From Myxococcales bacterium (lineage in GTDB: Bacteria > Myxococcota_A > UBA9160 > UBA4427), in the NCBI GenBank assembly GCA_014240165.1, contig JAAZXM010000030.1:1-46900 (forward strand): 46,900 nt of DNA, in the 5' to 3' direction. Below, in pieces: positions 42,716 to 46,900 of the stretch. Position 1 is the stretch's first letter. Each line of letters starts with the position of its first letter. The notes beneath the pieces are model-generated. The model saw only the letters and a list, made by a program, of their open reading frames with translations, searched no databases and was not told the origin of the DNA. A program made the position numbers and the translations under genes.

Positions 42716-44599
42716 ATGATCAAGGGCTATGCCGGCCGCATCCTGGAAATTCAGCTCGAAACCGAGAAGTTCGTATTCAAGCCCCTGGACGAGGACATTG
42801 CGCAGCTCTATATCGGAGGCAAAGGCTACGGGACCCGGCTTCTCTACGATCTCACCGAGCCGGGCATCGACCCGCTCTCCGCCGCCAACCCCCTGATTTT
42901 CGCCACGGGGCCGCTGAATGGATCGGTGGCTCCCCAGACGAACCGTTTCGCAGTGGTCTGCAAGAGCCCGCTGACCGGCGGGATCGGCAACGCGACCTGC
43001 GGTGGCTCCTTCGCCTACGCGATGAAGCGTGCGGGTGTGGACCTGATCATCGTGCAGGGCAGCGCCCGCTCACCCCGACGAATCGAGATCGAAGACGACG
43101 CCGTTCGTTTCCTCCCCGCGGATGATCTCTGGGGCCAAGGCACCTACGCGACCCAGGAGGCGCTCGGCAAAAAACTGAAACACGCGGTGATTGGCCCAGC
43201 GGGCGAAAATCGCGTGCTCTATGCCGGAATCGTCTCGGATGAGCGCATCGCGGGACGGACAGGCGTCGGGGCAGTCATGGGGAGCAAGAACCTCAAAGCG
43301 ATCAGCATCAATGGCAAGCGCAAGCTCGAAATGGACGACCCCGATGCGTTCAAGGCCTATACCAAGACAGTGCGCGACCTCTTCAAGGAGCATCCCGTAT
43401 TGGGAGAATCCATGAAGCGCTTCGGGACCGGCGCCATCGTGAACACAACCAACGGGCGCAACATCATTCCCACGCACAACTTCAAATACGGCCATTTCGA
43501 CGACGCCATGCAGGTTTCAGGCGAGCACATGGAGGAACACGAACTCGTCGGGGTCAAGAGTAGTTGCATCCACTGCCCTGTGACTTGCGGCCGCGATGTC
43601 GAAGTCGAAGGTGTGGGTCGGGTCAAGGGCCCCGAATACGAAACCCTGGCTCTTCTCGGGCCCAATCTTGAAATCGGAAATCTCAAGAACGTCAACGAAT
43701 GGAATTACCTGGCTGACGATCTCGGAATGGACACCATCAGCCTGGGTGCCACCCTGAGCTTCGCCATGGAATTGCAAGAACGCGGCATGTTCGAAGCGGG
43801 CGTGAGTTTCGGCGACCCCGACGGCATTAGCGAACTGATCCAGGATATCGGACATCGTCGCGGAACCGGGGACATGCTCGCCGATGGCACTCGGCGCATG
43901 GCCGAACGCCTGGGCGGCATGGAATTCGCCATGCATGTGAAGGGGCTGGAACTCTCGGCCTACGACCCGCGCGGCTCCTTTGCCCAGGGTGTCGAGTACG
44001 CCACCACGAATCGCGGAGGCTGCCACGTCCAGGGAGCGAGCATGTACCTCGAGTCCGTGGGCCCGCTCACCATCAACCCCCAGAACCTCAAGCTGAAGGC
44101 CGATATCCCGGTGATCCAGCAGAACCTGGCCTGCGCGATCAACTCCATGGTGCTCTGCATCTTCTCGACTTATGGAATGTTTCCCGCGGCCATCCACAAC
44201 ATGGACCCCAGTTCCCGCACCCACTGGGCGCTTTCGAAAATGATGGAAAATATGGGCCCCCTCTTTCGAGGCTTCATGGGAATCAAGGGCAAGCCCATGC
44301 TCTGGTGGGAAAAATGGCTGACCTATATCACGGGCGAAACCATGTCGAGCGGACATATCCAGGAAATCGGCGCGCGGATTTTCAACCTCGAGCGGATCTA
44401 CAACCTGCGCGAAGGCCTCACCCAGGCCGACGATACGCTGCCCTCCCGTATCCTTCACGAGCCCACCTTTCCCGGCCAGACGAGTGGGCACCCGCTGGAT
44501 GCTCTTCTCCCGCGCTATTACACGCTGCGCGGCTGGGATGCCCAGGGCGTCCCCACGACGAAGACCCTCGATAAATTGCAGATCCGCCACTCGGCCTGA
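42716..44599 (+). CDS. aldehyde ferredoxin oxidoreductase family enzyme (tungsten/molybdenum bispterin)
   Basis: 627 residues from the ATG at 42716 with GGAGGA 4 bases upstream; the frame is open further but covers the biotinyl remnant. It opens with GYAGRILEIQL and YIGGKGYGTRLL, the AOR N-domain, and continues with the pterin-binding FATGPLNGSVAPQTNRF. The 4Fe-4S ligands are Cys284, Cys287, Cys291 (CIHCPVTC) and Cys481; the motif around the last is NSMVLC instead of the usual DxxGLC, so the Asp and Gly are replaced. The family oxidises aldehydes to acids, or works in reverse, with ferredoxin. A MoaD-like gene follows at 29 bases, common for AOR operons. The substrate is unknown. Confidence 0.9.
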   Translation: MIKGYAGRILEIQLETEKFVFKPLDEDIAQLYIGGKGYGTRLLYDLTEPGIDPLSAANPLIFATGPLNGSVAPQTNRFAVVCKSPLTGGIGNATCGGSFAYAMKRAGVDLIIVQGSARSPRRIEIEDDAVRFLPADDLWGQGTYATQEALGKKLKHAVIGPAGENRVLYAGIVSDERIAGRTGVGAVMGSKNLKAISINGKRKLEMDDPDAFKAYTKTVRDLFKEHPVLGESMKRFGTGAIVNTTNGRNIIPTHNFKYGHFDDAMQVSGEHMEEHELVGVKSSCIHCPVTCGRDVEVEGVGRVKGPEYETLALLGPNLEIGNLKNVNEWNYLADDLGMDTISLGATLSFAMELQERGMFEAGVSFGDPDGISELIQDIGHRRGTGDMLADGTRRMAERLGGMEFAMHVKGLELSAYDPRGSFAQGVEYATTNRGGCHVQGASMYLESVGPLTINPQNLKLKADIPVIQQNLACAINSMVLCIFSTYGMFPAAIHNMDPSSRTHWALSKMMENMGPLFRGFMGIKGKPMLWWEKWLTYITGETMSSGHIQEIGARIFNLERIYNLREGLTQADDTLPSRILHEPTFPGQTSGHPLDALLPRYYTLRGWDAQGVPTTKTLDKLQIRHSA

Positions 44600-44628
44600 C
44601 CGACGCAAATAGAGCAAAGGAGAGCGGC

Positions 44629-44892
44629 ATGAGCGTGACCGTGCAGTTGACCTACGACATGGCTCGGGAAGTCGGCGAGCCGCGCCTGGAAATTTCGGGC
44701 GCCCGAACCGTGGCGGATGTGGTTCGCCTGACCCGGGAAAAATTTCCCGGCGACACCACACAATTCGACAAGCTCAGCCGCGTGGCCGCGCTGGCGGTCA
44801 ACGGTGTACTCATCCATCACCGCCGAGGAAAGAAAACCGCGGTGGAAGATGGCGACCTCGTCGCTTTCGTGAAGGCCGCAGCGGGCGGTTAG
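44629..44892 (+). CDS. MoaD/ThiS-family sulfur carrier
   Basis: 87 residues, start with AAAGGAG upstream. A beta-grasp protein with the family features: LTYDMAREVGEPRLEI, a central LSRVAALAVNGVLI strand pair, VEDGDLVAFV and the C-terminal Gly-Gly that is adenylated and thiocarboxylated to donate sulfur. Its position directly after the aldehyde ferredoxin oxidoreductase gene suggests a supply of dithiolene sulfur for the pterin cofactor of that enzyme. The activating MoeB/ThiF-like enzyme is not in the window. It converges with the DAHP synthase gene. Confidence 0.88.
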   Translation: MSVTVQLTYDMAREVGEPRLEISGARTVADVVRLTREKFPGDTTQFDKLSRVAALAVNGVLIHHRRGKKTAVEDGDLVAFVKAAAGG

Positions 44893-45004
44893 AACAAAAC
44901 CCAGGCATCGACACCTCATGGGGGCAAGCCATCCGCCTCATCCGTGCCCGCGAACTCGGCAAACCGATGCCCTCGCCCGGCACGCCAGGGCTATGCGGAG
45001 AAGC

Positions 45005-46075
45005 TCAGGCCTTCTTTTTTCGACGGGCCCTGACGGCAGCCACGAGTTCCTCAAAGACGGGTTCACTCCGCTCCCAACTCATGCAGGCGTCTGTAATGCT
45101 CTGGCCGTGAACGAGCTGTGCCGGGTCGACTCCTTCGGCGTTCTGGTTTCCGTCGTGCAGGAAGCTCTCGAGCATCACACCCGAGATATGCCCGCTTCCC
45201 TCTGCGACCTGGGCCGCCACCTTACCCGCCACCTCGGCCTGAACTTCATGGTCCTTGCCGCTATTGGCATGGCTGCAGTCAATCATCAGCCGACCGCCGA
45301 GCCCAGCCGCTTCGAGCTTCTCAACCACCGCTTCCACCTGGCTCGCGGAATAATTCGGCCCGCTGGCCCCGCCCCTGAGAATCAGATGACAGTCCTCGTT
45401 TCCCCGCGTGGCCACGATCGCCGCCACGCCCTGCTTCGTCACCGAAAGAAAATGGTGGGGATGGGCGCTTGAGAGAATTCCATCCAGCGCCACCTGGACA
45501 TTGCCATCGGTGGCATTCTTGAAGCCTACGGGCATGGAAAGACCCGAAGCCAGTTCCCGGTGGACCTGGCTCTCCGAAGTTCGCGCCCCAATCGCGCCCC
45601 AGACCACCAGGTCCGCGTAGAATTGCGGCGTGATCGGGTCGAGAAACTCGCTCGCCGCGGGGAGACCCAGGGCGAGAACATCGAGGAGAAAATTTCGCGC
45701 CGTACGCAGGCCGTGGTTGATCGCAAAGCTACCGTCGAGATCCGGGTCGTTGATCAGTCCCTTCCAGCCCACCGTTGTGCGTGGCTTTTCGAAATAGACG
45801 CGCATCACGATGCAGAGATCCTCGGCGAACTCGCGCCGGCTTGCCGCCAAGCGCTCGGCATATTCGAGACCCGCGACAGGATCGTGAATCGAGCAGGGCC
45901 CGATCACCACGAGCAGGCGATCATCCCGACCCGACAGAATCTCCACCACCTCTTCACGACCGCCCGCCACGGTGGCTGATCCCGCCTCATCCAGGGGAAA
46001 ATCCTCCATCAAGATGGCCGGTGAGATCAGTGGGCGGAGATTCTCGATGCGCAGGTCATCGGTCCGATGGAGCAT
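45005..46075 (-). CDS. aroG: 3-deoxy-7-phosphoheptulonate (DAHP) synthase, class I AroG/F/H type
   Basis: 356 residues from the ATG at 46075 with GGAAGGA upstream; the frame is open to 46564 but the extra 163 residues are Arg/Ser-rich noncoding-type sequence. The size matches AroG. The phosphoenolpyruvate/erythrose-4-phosphate site residues appear in VIGPCSIHDP, KPRTTVGWKGLINDP, GFKNATDGN and LILRGGASGPNY, and the C-terminal metal region in DCSHANSGKDH. It makes the first committed intermediate of aromatic amino-acid synthesis in the cytoplasm. Which aromatic acid inhibits it cannot be decided by eye, so the symbol stands for the family. Confidence 0.94.
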   Translation of the reverse strand: MLHRTDDLRIENLRPLISPAILMEDFPLDEAGSATVAGGREEVVEILSGRDDRLLVVIGPCSIHDPVAGLEYAERLAASRREFAEDLCIVMRVYFEKPRTTVGWKGLINDPDLDGSFAINHGLRTARNFLLDVLALGLPAASEFLDPITPQFYADLVVWGAIGARTSESQVHRELASGLSMPVGFKNATDGNVQVALDGILSSAHPHHFLSVTKQGVAAIVATRGNEDCHLILRGGASGPNYSASQVEAVVEKLEAAGLGGRLMIDCSHANSGKDHEVQAEVAGKVAAQVAEGSGHISGVMLESFLHDGNQNAEGVDPAQLVHGQSITDACMSWERSEPVFEELVAAVRARRKKKA

Positions 46076-46442
46076 CGTTTTTCCTTCCTGTCGGCGGTGA
46101 ATACGGGCCTGGCCGGACACCAGGAGCGCGACCCGGGAGCGCCGCAGCCCAATGACCCGGCGCAACGATAGCGGTCGCTTGCCGCGCCACCCGGCGGACG
46201 ATTCCCGGCCGCCGCTTTCGGCATTCCACCCCGAGTGTGCCCAGGGGCTCCCAGGCCCGTCGAGAAGCGGGCTTGGGGGCCATGATTCCAGTGCTCCTGA
46301 AATCGGAGAGTGACGAACTTTGTCAGCCATTTCAAGCACTTGGATGCCACTACCCAGCAACCGGGAGACCGTTCCCAGCGGCCCCGGCGAGGGCAATCCC
46401 GCCCCCCCTCGAAAGAGATGACGGATTAGAAAGGTCCCGGCC
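46076..46442. other. divergent intergenic region with a 14-bp hairpin
   Basis: 367 bases between the DAHP synthase gene and the secreted protein gene. GGCTCCCAGGCCCG (46246-46259) pairs with CGGGCTTGGGGGCC (46268-46281) over 14 positions, two of them G-U, around an 8-base loop; the wobble pairs form only in plus-strand RNA. It could be a leader structure of the plus-strand gene or an old terminator. No Trp-, Phe- or Tyr-rich leader peptide was found before the DAHP synthase gene. Confidence 0.4.
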
Positions 46443-46900
46443 ATGTTCCCCTTGCGCAGCCTCCTATACGCCTCCGTACTCGCCGCCGTGCTTTTCTTCT
46501 TCGGTCTGACAAACTCGGCCCAGGCTGTGCCCCTGACTTCGCTTCTGAAGCCCGGCACGTTCATCGATTCCGGCCTCCTTCGCTTCGACGAGTTCTCCTA
46601 CGAAAACCACGGGGATATGGACGCTCCAGAACTGATTGAAGTCGAAGTCATCAACGGTATCGACGATGACCACGGCATCTTGATCCGCGGAAACTTTCTC
46701 GACCTGGGCGGCGATCGCACGCCCTCGAGCGCGTCCATCTCTTACCGCGTAACCCTGCTGGATACAGCGGCTAAGTCGGCCATCGAGGGCGTCGGCATGG
46801 CGGCGGATTTTTTGCTCCCCGGCTTGGGATACGCTGACCTGAACGGAAGCTTTCTTGCAGATTTCGAGGGAGCCAAGCTCGAGGTACTCCAGATCTCGGC
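46443..46900 (+). CDS. secreted protein, start only (cut by right edge)
   Basis: 152 codons open from ATG at 46443 to the edge. Residues 1-28 are a signal peptide (hydrophobic LLYASVLAAVLFFFGL, cleavage after AQA). The mature part is beta-rich without Cys and contains GLLRFDEFSYENHGDM and ISYRVTLLDTAAKS, a style I associate with short PEP-CTERM precursors; the C-terminus that would prove this is missing. Function unknown. Confidence 0.7.
   Translation, partial: MFPLRSLLYASVLAAVLFFFGLTNSAQAVPLTSLLKPGTFIDSGLLRFDEFSYENHGDMDAPELIEVEVINGIDDDHGILIRGNFLDLGGDRTPSSASISYRVTLLDTAAKSAIEGVGMAADFLLPGLGYADLNGSFLADFEGAKLEVLQIS

Noticed and set aside
46076..46564. N-terminal extension of DAHP synthase by 163 residues
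   Set aside because: The AroG family starts at the ATG at 46075, which has a good ribosome-binding site; the extension is Arg/Ser-rich and overlaps the divergent secreted-protein gene.

Overview
The window reads as one chromosomal segment of a GC-rich, Gram-negative, probably aerobic bacterium with deltaproteobacterial (Myxococcota/Binatota-like) character. This placement is inferred from gene content: outer-membrane barrel and RND efflux genes, lipoproteins, a PEP-CTERM sorting signal, an F420-type LLM oxidoreductase, a cytochrome P450, NtrC-type control and CHAT/TPS-type surface genes. I see no rRNA, tRNA, CRISPR array, insertion sequence or prophage.

Layout. (1) 1-448: edge-truncated DUF5666 lipoprotein. 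(2) 710-6910, minus strand: HEAT protein, family 2 glycosyltransferase, YaiO-like barrel, a membrane protein with three phosphatase-like repeats of which only the first keeps its catalytic Cys, and a PlsC acyltransferase; read as an envelope polysaccharide/lipid operon. (3) 7222-19580, minus strand: ECF sigma factor, a double zinc-finger anti-sigma factor fused to a DUF928-like domain, a TPR-CHAT lipoprotein peptidase, a giant secreted protein with an internal PEP-CTERM signal and FG-GAP/TSP3 repeats, a dockerin-like secreted protein, a TPS filamentous haemagglutinin-like adhesin and a small secreted protein. This looks like a self-contained, sigma-controlled surface system. (4) 19865-26631: metabolic and housekeeping genes (LLM oxidoreductase, sulfatase, EamA transporter, RSH-type HD hydrolase, amidase, TPR protein). 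(5) 26721-31759: RND efflux operon with its TetR repressor and a 34-bp palindromic operator candidate. (6) 31935-34840: MatB-like acyl-CoA synthetase and cytochrome P450.

(7) 35095-41406, plus strand: a signalling island. A hybrid histidine kinase with a c-type haem motif (CVGCH) and a protein combining an ETHE1-like metallo-beta-lactamase fold that has lost nearly all metal ligands with two tandem HTH-like repeats each lie behind a good sigma54 (-24/-12) promoter match. They are followed by a second histidine kinase and an NtrC-family sigma54 activator, so the activator may control the two upstream genes. (8) 41625-44892: DUF4136 lipoprotein, an apparent deletion scar of a methylcrotonyl-CoA carboxylase operon (MccB start joined to MccA biotinyl end, biotinylation Lys lost), a tungsten-type aldehyde ferredoxin oxidoreductase and a MoaD-like protein. 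(9) 45005-46900: DAHP synthase and the start of a secreted protein cut by the right edge.

The two stretches most likely to hold undescribed biology are the sigma/anti-sigma-DUF928/CHAT/TPS module (7.2-19.6 kb) and the haem-kinase/pseudo-ETHE1/NtrC island (35-41.4 kb). All family names are recognised from sequence motifs by eye; no database search was run.
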